Shown: positions 1 to 12,599 of the stretch, piece by piece | Position numbering within the stretch: position 1 is the stretch's first letter | Layout: every line of letters starts with the position of its first letter | Source: Prinsepia uniflora | Lineage: Eukaryota > Streptophyta > Magnoliopsida > Rosales > Rosaceae | Reading direction: 5' to 3' | DNA: 64,000 nucleotides | NCBI GenBank assembly: GCA_032719365.1 | Contig: CM064863.1 | Location: 64,629,583-64,693,582 of the forward strand | Notes under the pieces: model-generated | Seen by the model: the letters and a program-made list of their open reading frames with translations, nothing else | Database searches by the model: none | What the model was told of the DNA's origin: nothing | Position numbers and translations under genes: made by a program

Positions 1-3000
1 AGTAGAACTGAGGCCACGCCTACATGCCACAAGGTCCTTAATGAGCTTGGCAAAAGCAGGCATGTGCTGGAGGATTTGAGAGAAGGGAAGAGTGATCGGC
101 AACTTCTTTAGCATTATGATGATCTCTTCTTCAAACTCTTCTTTCTGATTGTCCTTTGGTTGGAACCTACGAGGAAAGAGAATGTGTACCTTGGGGGGCA
201 AGTCAGAGGTCACATGCTTAGGTTGCGTACTCTAATTAGGAGTAAACTTAGGAGCTACATGGCCAAGGAGTCGTGGGAACCCATGGTTTGCTACTTGGGA
301 GAGTTGGTACCATTTGGGAGCTAACTGGGGGCCTAGAAGGTTGACAGGACCCGCCCCGATCCCCCTGGGACCACCCGGGACGTGCCCTGCTCCCGTCTGA
401 CACCCGACATTAAAATATCATAATTACCCTTATTGAAAGTAAAATGCATAAAGAAAATCCATAGTTAAGTCATACATAGCACGCCACACAAATACTCGAA
501 TACAAATAGTGTCAGACAAGGGATAGTTCCCGAATACAGTTTATTGAGCACGACTCTAGACACACTACGTGCCAACCTACCCAGCAGTAGGGTTCAGGTG
601 CGCAACGTAAACCTATGCCTCTTCCTCGGGATCCTCCTCCTCTTCCTCGGGATCCTCCTCCTCAAAAGCACCACCTGGAGGGGTAGTAAAACAACAAGGT
701 TGAGTGGGCCGAAACTCAAGGTTTACAAAATAGTTTACCATCTCAAAAACATATAGATTTTCCCCTCCGTTTTCCGAAAAGACATGCATTAGTATCATAA
801 ACCACAAAATCATATAATCATAAGCAGAATAATATCAACATAATATAATCTCAGTCACTGCACTATACATCCCAACCCTAACATCCCAGATGCCCGACGT
901 CCTAGACGCCCAATAAGGTCACAGTTCCAAGGCTACGCGTGCCACCCGGGGTCTCAATCCCGAGTCCAAATCCCGAACTCAGTCCGAGCATGGCATTCTA
1001 GATGCCTGACGTCCCAGATGTCCAACAGTAGCAATCATGCTCCTGAGTCACTCTACGGTCCGGTCCCTCCGTAGAATGACTCCTCACAGGCAATGCGCCA
1101 TGACCACTCCGGGGTACCTACATCCGGAGGAGATAGAATCCTAGGGTAGATCTATACAGTGCAGTACCAAAGATAAGTATCGCAATCCATATATACATAT
1201 ACATGACTCAAAACCATTCATAAACAACCAGACGGGTCTCAAGCCCAAACATCGTAATACGTGCCATAAATCATACTCAAGATAAACAGATACTTTTACT
1301 TGAATCACATATAGATATAATAGAAAGTAAAACAGTTATGCATGCCAAAGTTTAGTGAAATCAAAGGCCCACTCACAGTACAATCCCGCTGCAATCCCGA
1401 GCGTAAAGCCCAGTCCAAGGATTAAAGTACAATTCCTGTCATGTCCAAAGCATACGTAAAGGTCACTTTAAGTCCCTACTAAACAACTAAGAAACCCTAG
1501 ACTGAAACCGGCCCGGGAAAGCCGTCCGAACACGCTTCCCAAGGCATCAAACCCTAATTTGACCAACCTAACGATCTCCGATCGACACGAAACCACCGAC
1601 ATCGGATCCGTGTCGTCGAAACCTTGAAAATGGAACTGGTCCCACACAAAATACTGTTCACACGCGCCCCCCACGCGCTGGTCAACCCTCTGGTCAACGG
1701 TGGTACAGTGATGCTGACGTCAACATGACGTCATCACTGACAGTGTCAGAGGACACGTGTCAACATCCCATTGGTCCCTGGTCTGACAGTTTTCTGACAT
1801 GATGACATCATCATGACGTCACTGATGACGTCAGCATGATGACATCATCAGCTACAGTACCGGGTCTAAGAACCAGGTCACCGCAGACCCACAGTTCGAC
1901 CCGATCAGTTCTCAACAATCTGACCACCATTTCTGATGGGATTTGTTCCTATGAACTCGTCACAAAGTGTTCTATAGTTCTGTGTAATTAAAACAAGGTC
2001 CTAGGTTCAAGAAACTACCTGAAAATCGACGGGAAACCGGCTGCCGGCTCTGGTTCGTCTTCTCCGGCGAGTCGTCGAACTTCCAGCCACGAACTTTGGT
2101 CCAAAATGCTCGTCTAGTCCCCTAGGATATGTCTCAAAAGCAACCAAACATTTCCAACGTCAAAAACGGACGTTTCGAAACAGGGAAGCAAATCGGTGTC
2201 TCTCGGGTTTGCAGGCTTACCGCCGCCGTGTCGCCGCCGTGGGCTGCCCAGTCCAGTCTTGAGTTGTCCAGAGGTCTCAGTTAACCCATCCCTAGGTTAG
2301 TTCGAGTGCAGGAGTGAAGGTTTGGACGGTTGGGCAGTTTCGGGTGGTTTGGTTTCCTTCTCGGGTCTGTGGGTTTTCCGGCCGTGCAGGGTGGCCGTGG
2401 TGGTGGTGACAGGTGTCTGGGGGTTGCTGGTGGTTGCCTGGTGCTGCCTGGTGAGGGAGGTTGGGTGGTGAGCTGCTGGAGTGTATGTTCGAAGGGTGAG
2501 AGTACACGGTTTTGAGAGAATGAAAATGAAAATGTGAGTCTCTGAAGGTTTAAGAACAGAAGGAGAAAATGAAATCAACGGCTGAGATTAACTCTCAATA
2601 TAGGATCAATGGTGAGGATTTAAGGAGATTAATTAATTAATTAATCAAATGGCATACATAGATCCTGGTTTTGGGGAGTGTGGGGATGAGTGACACGTGT
2701 CACTCATCCAAGGGTCCAGATTGGTTTGAATAAAGTAATCAGATTCTATTATTTTATTATTATTTTATTCCGAGTCTCGGTTAGTTCAGTTTAATCGTAA
2801 TTACGTCCGTGACCATAACTTTTTCGTCGTACGTCCGATTTCGGCGTGCCGCCTGTCTACGGATTCGTATCGACGGGACCTACGTAACGGTCCTTGGCCC
2901 TCGTCCGTTGGACTTCCCGGGTCAAAAGTCAACATTTAGCTCCTAATTGACCAAATTACCAAAATACCCCTCGACTTCCGAACGTCACAACTTCTTCCTC

Positions 3001-4618
3001 GAACTTCGGAATCGAACGTGCCACCTGCCTATGAACTCGTGACATCCTAAACTACGTCACGGTCATGGGTCAAAGTCTTAATTACATCCCGAGGTAAAAG
3101 TCAACTTCCCCCCCCCCCCCTCAGGGGCAAAACGGTCATTTTACATTAAAATATTAATTACGAAAGTTCGGGTCGTTACAAAGGTCCTGGAAGGTCTTGA
3201 GTGCTTAGCTCTTGGTTAGAGGGCAACTCCTTGGATTTCGGCACTGATGGAGGCTCTGAGTGATCAGTAGGTCCACGGGCTATCACTTCCTCATGGGGGA
3301 CGTGGGAGGGTCCTGGAAGTTTTGTCCCACTCGTTAGAGTGATGGCATTGACCGTGGGACCATGTGGTCCATGAGGCCCATGGAGTCCCTTGGGATTATC
3401 TAAGGGTTGGCTGGGAAACTTCCCTTGTTCCCGGTGGTTGAGCTGGTTGGCTATTTATCAATCTTAGCATGGCTTCCCCGTAGCTCTTGGGCCAAGGTGC
3501 CCACATTTTGGGTCAGTTGGGAACTTTGTTGAGCTAAGGCTACTATGGCATTCTGCCATAATCGTTTCGAGGTTCCTTGGCTCAAGGAGGGACCCTGAGA
3601 TTCATTTGGTGCAGCTCTCAAGGGAGGTCCTTGCTGCTGGAATCTTGGTAGTGGCAAGGGATTGGCAGTATTCTGGTTACTCCACCTAAAGTTAGGGTGA
3701 TTCTTCCACTCGGGGTTATAGGTGTTGGAGTAAGGGCCATTTCTAGGTCTTGGGCCATTATTGTACCCACCTATGTAATTGAGGTCTTCAGCCATGCCAC
3801 ATTCTTGAGAGGTGTGCCCCTGCATGGAACACACATCACACACACTCACCTCCTTGTTCTTCTCATTACGCAACTGCTTAACGATCACAATCAGTTGGGC
3901 TATGGTGTTGTCCTTATCATCACTTTTACTCTTCAGAATGGGTTTAGAAGAGTGCCCCCTATAGCTAAACCTCTTCTCCCTTTGAGTAATATTCTCAAAG
4001 GCGATCCTAGCTTGCTCAGTTGTACCCTTCATGATACTCTAAGTCTGGGAATTCACTAAGTTCCTAGCCCCCGTATTGAGTCCCTATAGAAATACATCAT
4101 AAGGTTCTCATCAACAATGCTGTAGTAAGGGCAGGCTCTCATCATCTCATTAAATATTTCCCAGTACTCATATAAAGCATCATCAAAGAACTGTCTAGGG
4201 TTCATTATCTTAGCCTTCCACTCATTAGTTTTCTCAATGTGATAGTAATGAGTGAGAAACTTGGAGGTCAAGTCTCTCCAAGTGTGGATAAAAGCTGGGC
4301 TAGGGAATGGAACCAAGTCTTCGCTCTATCCTTGAGTGAAAAGTGGAACAACCTGAGCCTGATCTTAGCCTCAGTCATTCCGTTTATCCTAAGTGTGGAA
4401 CATACTTGAATGAACTCCTTAATATGTAGGTGAGGCTCCTCACCTTCTAAACCTTTAAAAGTAGGGAGCATATGAATTGTACCTGAACTTAGCTCAAAAT
4501 TAGCGATGTTGCTCTTGGGGAATACGATTGGGAACTAATCCTTAGATACATGTGGCGCAACATAGTCCCTTAGGAGCCTTGGCTGTGTAAGAGGTCTCTC
4601 GTGTGGTGGTTCCTCCAT
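1..4618 (-). pseudogene. Broken Athila-like Ty3 gag (continues off left edge)
   Basis: Minus-strand gag remnant of a plant Ty3/gypsy element. Read from right to left, an N-terminal stretch (4535-4618) ends in an in-frame TAG. A Retrotrans_gag-like core follows (about 4070-4530; LRLFHFSLKDRAKTW, then after a frameshift TWRDLTSKFLTHYY and MMRACPYY). Next is a CCHC zinc knuckle (CDVCSMQGHTSQEC, within 3451-4032) followed by NPEWKNHPNFRW, a combination common in Athila-type Gag. The reading resumes beyond the solo LTR at 342-3180; 1-180 reads LPITLPFSQILQHMPAFAKL, typical of the Gag C-terminus in this group. Gag would package element RNA, but the stop, the frameshifts and the 2.8-kb insertion make this copy non-functional. 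Protease and polymerase, if present, lie off the left edge. The lineage call comes from motif recognition. Confidence 0.8.
342..3180 (-). mobile_element. Tekay-type solo LTR S0 in the Athila gag
   Basis: The plus strand runs from TGACAGGACCCG to GGGTCGTTACA, so the LTR is in minus orientation. It is flanked by a perfect 5-bp TSD, AAGGT (337-341 and 3181-3185). Both flanks read as the same Athila gag. No PBS, purine tract or internal region is present, so this is a solo LTR left by LTR-LTR recombination. It contains a C run (3109-3120), a TTAA microsatellite near 2630, and short repeats of the CCCAGATG/GACGTCC type at 880-1030. ORFs inside it (such as 2297-2578) have no support as genes. Confidence 0.9.
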
Positions 4619-4818
4619 TAGGTTTGGATTACATGGAGGGCTTCCGTGGACAGATGAATGGTGTGAAGATGGTGTGGATGTGATCCTTAATGGTGAGGTA
4701 GAGCCTGAACTTGACTCTAGGTGATCTCCTAGAGTTGAGTTTATGCAAGACTCCTGAAAAGACAAGTAAAATGTTTGAGTTAATTGGTTAAACAAAATGG
4801 ACACCATTGAGGGACAAG

Positions 4819-4836
4819 TCCCTGACAACGGCGCCA
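4819..4836 (-). other. Primer binding site of the left Athila-like element
   Basis: On the minus strand this reads TGGCGCCGTTGTCAGGGA. It is close to the TGGCGCCGTTGCCGGGGA site common in Athila-group Ty3 elements, usually assigned to tRNA-Asp. It lies six bases inside the LTR edge at 4843 and upstream of the gag, which fixes the element's orientation as minus. Confidence 0.8.
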
Positions 4837-6156
4837 AAAACTTGATGGAAGTTAAGTCGCACACAATGATGATTATGCAAAACTAGGTTTCCACGTGTAA
4901 TAACTTTGCAAGCGCACAAGACGTATAGTAGTATAGATGCAAGCAAAGGTCATTTTACTCAGGGACTTGTTCAAAGATGACCAATTGTTATCTTCCTTAG
5001 TACTTATTAGCCATCTTCATTTAGTGATTGAATTAGGTGTCCGTGCTCATTAAACACATGTTATCCTTTCTTGCTTTGTATACTTAAGGCATAGCATGTA
5101 CTCTCAAGTGTCTATCACAACGTTTTGGTGATGCTTTGCGTACGAAAAAGATTTTATGACACCGCATTAACCTAAGAGTAAAAATACACCTTAAGCTTCA
5201 TGGAATGAATCTACAACTAAAAGTCCTCCTTTTAATCTTGATGCTTACATTTACTGGATAGATATGATGATCAAATCTAGAACATGTCATCTACAATTTC
5301 ATGCATATAAGTTAGCTACTTTTACACACATCCCATTAAGTTACTTAAGCACAGTAGATCGATTCAATTCAATATGCACATAATGAAGATAAACACATAA
5401 GAACTAAGTATAACAACAATTGGTAAGGGCTTCAAGAGGCCCTAATCCATAGAGACTACTCACTCATGCTTGAATTAAAATACATTCACATTATTGAAAT
5501 AAACATTAAATAAACAAAAAGTAAATTCAAGAAACTAAAGTACAAAAGTAAAGGAGGGATGAACTTCCACAAGCAAGTCACCCTCCAAGTTCTACGAATC
5601 CGAGATTGCAAAGGAACTAGTCTAAGAATCTGACATCTGTAGAGAGCTAGTCCAACTTTAGGCAAAGTTTAAAGACCCCAAAAGAGGTGAAAACGGCCCT
5701 TGAGTGGATGAAACCAAAATCATACAAGAGAGTTCTATGAATGTAAAACCATAGAAGAACTAATATTAAGATTACAAAATTGTAAAGAGGACAAGAGTAT
5801 GAATCCACAATTTCAAGGAACTAAGTAAGAACATGAAACATAAAAGAACTAAATGTATGAATAAAGAACCATAAAGAAACATGATGCATGAATATAAAAC
5901 AGAAAAGAAATATGTGCTATGCAATTGAAATCATAAAGAACTAACTAAATTGAATTGAATAATAAGAACATAATGAGATGAATGTTTAATAAGAGAAATA
6001 AGATCAAGGTACGAAATACAAAACGTAAAGGATTGGTGAACTTCCACAAGAAAGTCACCTTTCCAAAAGCTAGGAATCCGAGTACTAAAAGAACAAAATG
6101 AATGGAAGTGTATCTCAAAAACCTTAAGAGACAAGTGTATGTTTGGGCGTTGGAAC

Positions 6157-8150
6157 TGATAACGCCCAAACTACGCATTAAATTAAACACGTAATTCGGG
6201 TGTTATGCAATTTAAACCCTTTTTGTGTAGTTGTAGTATTGGTAAATAGGGATCGTTCTTAACCGGGGAAATTAGGGAACATTAATAATATGTTAGTGAG
6301 AAAGAATAATGAATAATCAAAGAATAAAGAATTAAAGAATTAAATAATTAAACAATTAAATAATAAAGAATTAAAGAATAAATGAATTAAAGAATTAAAG
6401 AATTAATGAATTAATGAAATAAAGAATAAAAGAATAAAAGAATAAAGAATTAAATAATAAAAGAATAAAGAATAAAGAATTAGATGGGGGGTTTGAAAGA
6501 TTGTAATCATAAAATAAAGAAAGCAAGTAAAAATAATTGAGAACTTAATTCTACTTCTACTTTAACTTTTATGCAAGTGAACTTTCTTCAAATACATATT
6601 TTTACCAACACTCTAACATCATGCTCATATTGAACCAATCACGAAATCCTACCTTAATCATCTCAAATACATGCATACGTTTTTCAATATTATAAATGCA
6701 CCGAACAGCGGTCATAAACACTTATAATACGATTCACCTTACGTTATTGATTTTAATGTGTGTCAAACATCTAAATCTCTTCAATCCTATTCTAAGTGGA
6801 CCGAAAAGTGGTCATAAACACTTAGTGTTAAATTGAAGGTTAAGCACTAAACATATGAAGTAGATGAAATTCAAAAAGTAAAACACATGGAGATTGTATT
6901 CACATTTACAAATGTTAGAAAGAAAATACCAACACATATCTTGAATTATAAATAAAACCAAAACGATAACAAGAATTTAAGTAAATGGAGAAAAGTTACA
7001 CTTTTGGAACCCAAGAACAGCTTGTGATTCCGAAAGTGGATGGAAACAATGGAATGTTATTCATAAAGAACACCGAACAGCGGCGATAACCTTATGAAGA
7101 TGGAGGATAAAACATAAGAATACGAACTTAAATTCTAGAATTATTTCGGAAATACTTGGCCTAGGTATTTCTTAAGGAAAGCATAAAAATGTATTTAAGA
7201 GATCTCAAAAAAAAATCACAAGAACAAAGTAAAGAAGGAATGAAATTAAGAATTAATATAAATTAAGAACAAGAATTAAAGAAAGCTAATTAAATAAATA
7301 ATCTAAAAGAAGCTAAAATGGTCCCCAAAATTAAAGAAAGAATGAACTAATAGAAGAGAAACTAGAGAGAAAATAATAAAACCTAAACTAAAGAGAGAAA
7401 CAAAATGGAAAAATGGGGACTCCCTCTTACAAGTGAAATGCCTCCCTATTTATAGAGGGAGGCATAAAATATTTAAATAAAAATATAAAATAGAAATATA
7501 AAAATAAAAATAATTAAAATGATGACAAATGATGAAAAAGCTAATTTTGGGAGTTGTATTGGAGCAGGAAATCAGAGGAGGCAGCAGAAAATGGGCTGAT
7601 AAATAGTTGGGTAGGTGGCTGGACTGGTTAGATGGATGCAGGCGTACGGGCTGAAGAGTGGTTGGGCTGGTTGCTGAAGGGACTGGACCGAGTAGGTGGC
7701 CTGGCGTGAAGGCTGTTGCTCAGAGCTGGAGTGATGGGCCGGGGAGCAAATCGGATGGACCAGGAAGCGCAACTTAGGCTTGCAGCGGGTCGACTGGAGA
7801 CGCAGGCAGGTCGCGGGCTGAGTCTTGATTCATTTTGGGCTGCATTGTTTATTAATTTGGGCTGCATAAGAAAAAATGGGCTGGAGATTAAAAACAAGAA
7901 TTTGGGTTGCACAAAATTAATAATAATTAATATATAAATAATTCAATCGAATTTCGTCCATAATTTCTTCGTTATAATTCCGATTGGGACGATTCTTTCG
8001 CTAAAACGCTCCAAATTACAAACTTTATTTATTTAAACAAAAAAATCAGAAAATAAATTATTTTATCTAATTATTTATTATTTTAATATTAAAAGTCAAG
8101 TATAAAGGGTATAAAATAATATAAAATAATGCTTATTTGATGACCTATCA
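6157..8150 (-). mobile_element. Unrelated Ty3 solo LTR, 1994 bp, in the Athila LTR
   Basis: The plus strand runs from TGATAACGCCC to GACCTATCA with a perfect TSD, GGAAC (6152-6156 and 8151-8155). It is very A+T-rich, with a low-complexity AATTAAAGAATAA-type tract at about 6300-6480. A CTATAAATAGGGAGG motif on the minus strand (about 7443-7460) suggests minus orientation. No internal region is present. ORFs at 7572-7937 in both strands overlap one another and have no support. Confidence 0.88.
6299..6480. repeat. AATTAAAGAATAA low-complexity tract
   Basis: About 180 bp of imperfect short repeats built from AATTAAAGAATAA and AATAAAGAA inside the solo LTR at 6157-8150. It looks like a slippage-derived, microsatellite-like tract. 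Confidence 0.8.
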
Positions 8151-8850
8151 GGAACCATGAGTGTTTTGGGGATGGAGATGGAGAGTGTTTAGGGGTTAGA
8201 ACCGAGAGCAGTTTGTGTTGGAAACTGATTGGGTTTGGGGCTGGAACCGTGAGGATTTTTGTGACTGAAAATGGACAGAGTTTCAGGACTGGAAGGTGGA
8301 ATAATCTCCCCCAAAAATGAGCTTAGGCTGAACTTATATAGAGGATTCAAGCCCTAACTGTGTACCTCACAAACCGTATCCGTAAATCCAATCCAACAGC
8401 TCAAGTTCCTCCTTATAATTAGGAGCCCCTTTCCTTTTTGCATCAGGTCTCCTCCTTTGTAGCTGATCAGATTTTGTTTCTTATTTGAGTCCTTGATCAA
8501 ATAGGAAACTAAGAGAATATGCCACAAACAAGCTTGAGACTTCCACATGGGCTTGGGCCTTAACTTGGCACGCCTAAGAGCTGGACTTGCAGGATAGAGT
8601 TTGTGAGTTGGAGCTGAACTTATGGGCTGGACTTTGTGAGCAGGAACTCAGCCTTAGGTGTGCATTAAGGAGCTTAGCACGGCCTTAGCACTTGGGCCTT
8701 TTTTTCTTCATTTTAGCTTGGATTTGATCCACACTACTAATCTACACATGGCTCACAAGATGGATTATTTTCTTTTATTTTATGACATAATCAAACAAAA
8801 GGTAAGTAAAAGGGGATATTGAATCATAACTAAAATATGCACAATTAACA

Positions 8851-9150
8851 ACTTATTAGATAGCTAGTGAAACAAAGTGCAGAAATATGATGAGGGTGCT
8901 GAGTCAGAGCTTCGATCAGCATAGTCAAGCGGCTTTACATAGTTCGAAGATGAGGAATCGAGTCAGATAAGATTTTCTAATAGCTATAAAATAGTGAAGA
9001 ATACCAGAGCGGTTGACCTCTTTGAAGGGGAGATCGGAGAGGAGAGGTATTATGGAGTCCCTAGTAAAGCTAAATAGTGGTGTGGGAGACTGCTCCAGGT
9101 AAGAGTACGGGATACCAGGCTGTCTATATGCCTCCATGAATATTATGTTG
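8851..9150. other. Unassigned DNA between two retroelements
   Basis: About 300 bp between the left Athila-like LTR and the next LTR, with a base composition less A+T-rich than its neighbours. A 70-residue ORF on the minus strand (8925-9137) has no gene-like context. The style of the sequence is reminiscent of plant mitochondrial DNA, so a short nuclear mitochondrial insertion is possible. This is a weak impression only. Confidence 0.3.
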
Positions 9151-10819
9151 ACATAGTTGTTGATGTGCTGCCCTCAGAGACTTGTAGAGAGTATAGATGC
9201 AAGTAAAGGTCGATCCAATAGAGACTTGATCAACAATATCCAATCTAATTTTGTTCAATTGACTTTAGTGGAGTAATTAAAATGCAATTGGGGGGGGGGG
9301 GGGGGGGGGGGGGGTTGTTACATTTTATGAATGAAGTAAATTAACTAATAATATAAATTTAACTAACCAAGTTGAGCTACAGTTTCTATCCACCTTTACC
9401 AATTATAGTTCCATTAGATTTCCTTGATTAGATTACTATGCATGTTTCTGAATTAAGTACCCATGCAGGGGTCCGACAAAGGCTCACCCCACACCTATTA
9501 TCTTGTCTTACATCGCATGTTTAAGCTTGATGTGCCGCCCTTAAACGTCTATTATTAATGGTGCGTGATAATGCATTAAACGCAAAGATGATTTGATGAC
9601 ACTACACTAATCCTAGAAAGTGATGTGTAATGCTAGAATGTCATGAGTTTAGATTATGAATAAGATTCCACCTCTTAAACGTGATGCTATCAAATTGCAA
9701 GGTGATGCACAAACACCAAGGTGATCCATCAAGCAATTACATCAACAATTATATGCAAACATGGTAGCTAAGCTTATAGGCATAAATTGAGTTCACGAAG
9801 TGTAGTAATCCAACAAATTCAAGCATGAACAACAATCATAATTACGCTACTAAAAAATTATTGAATAAAACGACGACATAATTAAAAGGTGCATAAACAT
9901 AAATAAAGCACGATATAATAAAAAGACAATGAATAAAAGAGATGAAGGAAAACTCCCTCAAGGTAGAAGATAATGGAGATAGAGATTGCAATTGAAAGCT
10001 TGAATGAAAGGTGCTGAATTTAAGATTACAAAACTCTAACTAAGAACATGAATTAAAGTACTTTTAAGTATAAAATTTGGAAGAAGTTCGGGGACCTTCA
10101 AGAGGTAAATTTCGGCCCCCTCTTCATAAAAACTAATACCTCTATTTATAAGAGAATAATTAATCCTTCTACAAATAGAAGTTTTCAATTAAATTCTATA
10201 AGAAAAAGACTTCCTAAATAATTAAGAATTATAATTAAAAACATTTCCTACAAGTAAAGGGACTGAAAATAATAATAGAAAAGGAAGTAGGACTAAAATC
10301 CTTATACAATATGGAAATTAGGTATGAAACGAAGTAACCCAAAACTCGGAATTAAAGCTTCAGGAGCATTTTTGATGGTCAACCACCGAAATAGGAGAGT
10401 CAAAGGAGCAGTCAACCTTGGTCTAAGGCGATAGGGCTTCAGTTTGTGGATTTTGGTGGCTGTGTACTGAAACGGGTGAAGGCACTTCAAGATGCGCGCG
10501 CCAGGAGTCAGGACGGTCTTCAGTAGCGGCCTACCGATTGGAAGGCCTTGCTACAGTAACCCGCGTGAACCGGATGTCTAATTTAAGTGGATGTCCACCG
10601 AAAGTTGATGAAATTTTTCCTTCCTTCATAACTTTTTCGTTTCAACTCTGATTTAGGTGATTCTTTCTCCCAAATTCTCGTAATTCTATGCTCTATTTAA
10701 TCTACACATTTCTTAAAAAATATATTATTTTCTCCAATTGTATAGAATGAAATATTAACAAAAAATAAGTACAAGTGTATTAAATCATGGATAAAACATG
10801 CATAAAATATGACCCAACA
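9150..10819 (-). mobile_element. 3' LTR of a second Athila-like element
   Basis: The minus-strand start is TGTTGGGTCATATTTTATG at 10819. It is preceded, on the minus strand, by the purine tract GGTTTGGGGTTACT (10820-10833), so this is a 3' LTR. The segment at about 9180-9215 (GTATAGATGCAAGTAAAGGTC) matches the start of the left Athila-like LTR at about 4930-4960. The left boundary is unclear and may be truncated. A 25-base G run lies at 9290-9314. Confidence 0.6.
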
Positions 10820-11533
10820 AGTAACCCCAAACCTATCTTTTGCTAGTCCCTTAGTAAAATATAAAACAAAAGACTCGATCTAGTTAAGATAAGCATTTAA
10901 ACCTCTAGGTTCACCGAATAGGAGGAGTTTTCTCTCTTGAAGGTTATAGCACCACGATAATCACAACCATTTTACTTACACAACTAAAATGTTAGAAATC
11001 ATGCATCAACAAGTTAATAAGAACCAAGAACTGAAAAAAAAAAAACTTACAAAAACTAAGGAACCTACCAAAACTGTGAACTCAAAGTGTCTAGTGTTTA
11101 TACCAACATCTCAAATGATCAAACTAGAAAACAACGTCGTTTAAACACCTTAGAAAGATTTCGCCTCGACTCTAATCCTCACTAGACATCACTCAATGAA
11201 CACAGAAGAATCCTAAGACTTTCACTCAACAAGCATATGTGACGAGTTTATGTAAAGAAAATCAAGTTAATCACATATGAATTTCAATGAAGAAAAGCAC
11301 TTTATATGTAAGTAATGATCTCATGAAGGAATTGAAGTTTAAGAACAGAGATACAAACCTTAATCCTTTGCATACCATTCATAAGATCAATAGGTTTTCA
11401 TTCAAGGATTGTAATAGGGCTAAGTTCTTGGGTTTAGAAAGGAAGGTTGGAATTCAAAGAACCTAAGCCGCATCAAGGCATGAGAAGTTATGACTTAGAC
11501 CTTGAGTACTAGATGATGAAACCATGCTTAAGC
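10820..11533 (-). mobile_element. 3' non-coding region of the second Athila-like element
   Basis: This begins at the purine tract and has no ORF of note. It includes GCTAGTCCCTTAG and similar spacer sequence that often precedes the 3' LTR in this group. Element E1 inserts at TAAGC (11529-11533), and the spacer resumes at 37087 with the second TAAGC copy. No polymerase can be seen on either side. Confidence 0.55.
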
Positions 11534-12599
11534 TGTAACGACCCGTCCCGGAACTCGGGATTAGATTAGTGGTTAATGACGAATTAGTGAGATTAATTGG
11601 TGATTAGTTTGGTGATTTTGGACGGACGGTGGGAAATGACGATTTTACCCCTAGAATGGGCAAAAAGGTTGAATTTTGATTCGAGCCGTCAAATGGACTT
11701 GAGTCCATGACTGTGATGTAGTTCGGGACGTCACGAGTTCATAGAAAAGTGGCACGTCCGATTCTGACATTCGAGGAGGAAGTTATGGGTTTCGGAAAGT
11801 GAGGGGCATTTTGGTAATTTGGCATTCAGGATATTTTGGTCATTCATGTTACCTTAGGAGTTGTGCCGAATGGTTTTGGGACACTTGTCCCTCTATAGAA
11901 GACAGTAGAACCCTTCCCACCGCCTTACAAGTATCTCACACGGTTTAAAAATGTTTGAACGGTTTGGTTCAAAGAGAAATAGAGTAATGTGTGTACCGTG
12001 AGGAACCATCGATTGGAACACCATAAAAACGTGATCCTTTGCTTATGTTCTGTTCAGCAAAGTGGTTGAGGGTGATGAGACAAAGATGATGGTGGCGGCA
12101 CGGCGGCCCACGACGACGAAATGAGGTAAGAGAACCCCGTGAAGTGCCCTATTTTCATTCAAAATGGAAACTAGTATTGTGAGGCTTGATGAGCGAATTG
12201 GTGGCTAGGATGAGGTCCAGGAGGCCGCTAGGAGGTGATTGAGCATGGACGGAGGTCTGCCGTGGACGGTGGCCGGCGAACCCGACGCGGTAAGTCTTGG
12301 TTCAAAAATTGGATACTGGTTTTTAGGCTTTGTCGATGAATTCTAATGATTGGAACACGATTATGGAGGGTAAACAAGTCGACTAGGACTGAAGTTGAAG
12401 CGGGAGGAGGTCAGACTCGTGAAGGGACATGGTTGCAGAGTACACGTTATTCTTTGGATCGGGAAGGTATCATTCTGGACTTAACTTTGTTGTTTGAGTA
12501 AGTAGATCAATTGGTTAAGTTAGGACGAAGCTATTGGGACAAATAAGATTGAAAAAGATGGAAAACGAGTCACGCTGGTTCGAGTTTCAGAGGCAGTCT

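Larger units (their letters stand above)
4843..8850 (-). mobile_element. 5' LTR of the left Athila-like element, split by a solo LTR
   Basis: The left edge (plus strand TGATGGAAG) lies six bases outside the PBS. The right edge is placed at ...CAATTAACA by comparison with the 3' LTR start of the second Athila-like element at 10819; both begin TGTT on the minus strand and share a TATTTTA...CATGATT-type segment. About 2.05 kb remains after removing the insertion at 6157-8150. A TATATAAG motif on the minus strand near 8336 could be the promoter. The right edge is uncertain by tens of bases. Confidence 0.6.

Noticed and set aside
2292..2578. Histidine- and proline-rich ORFs in S0
   Set aside because: Overlapping frames on both strands inside a solo LTR, with no homologue in the other LTRs.
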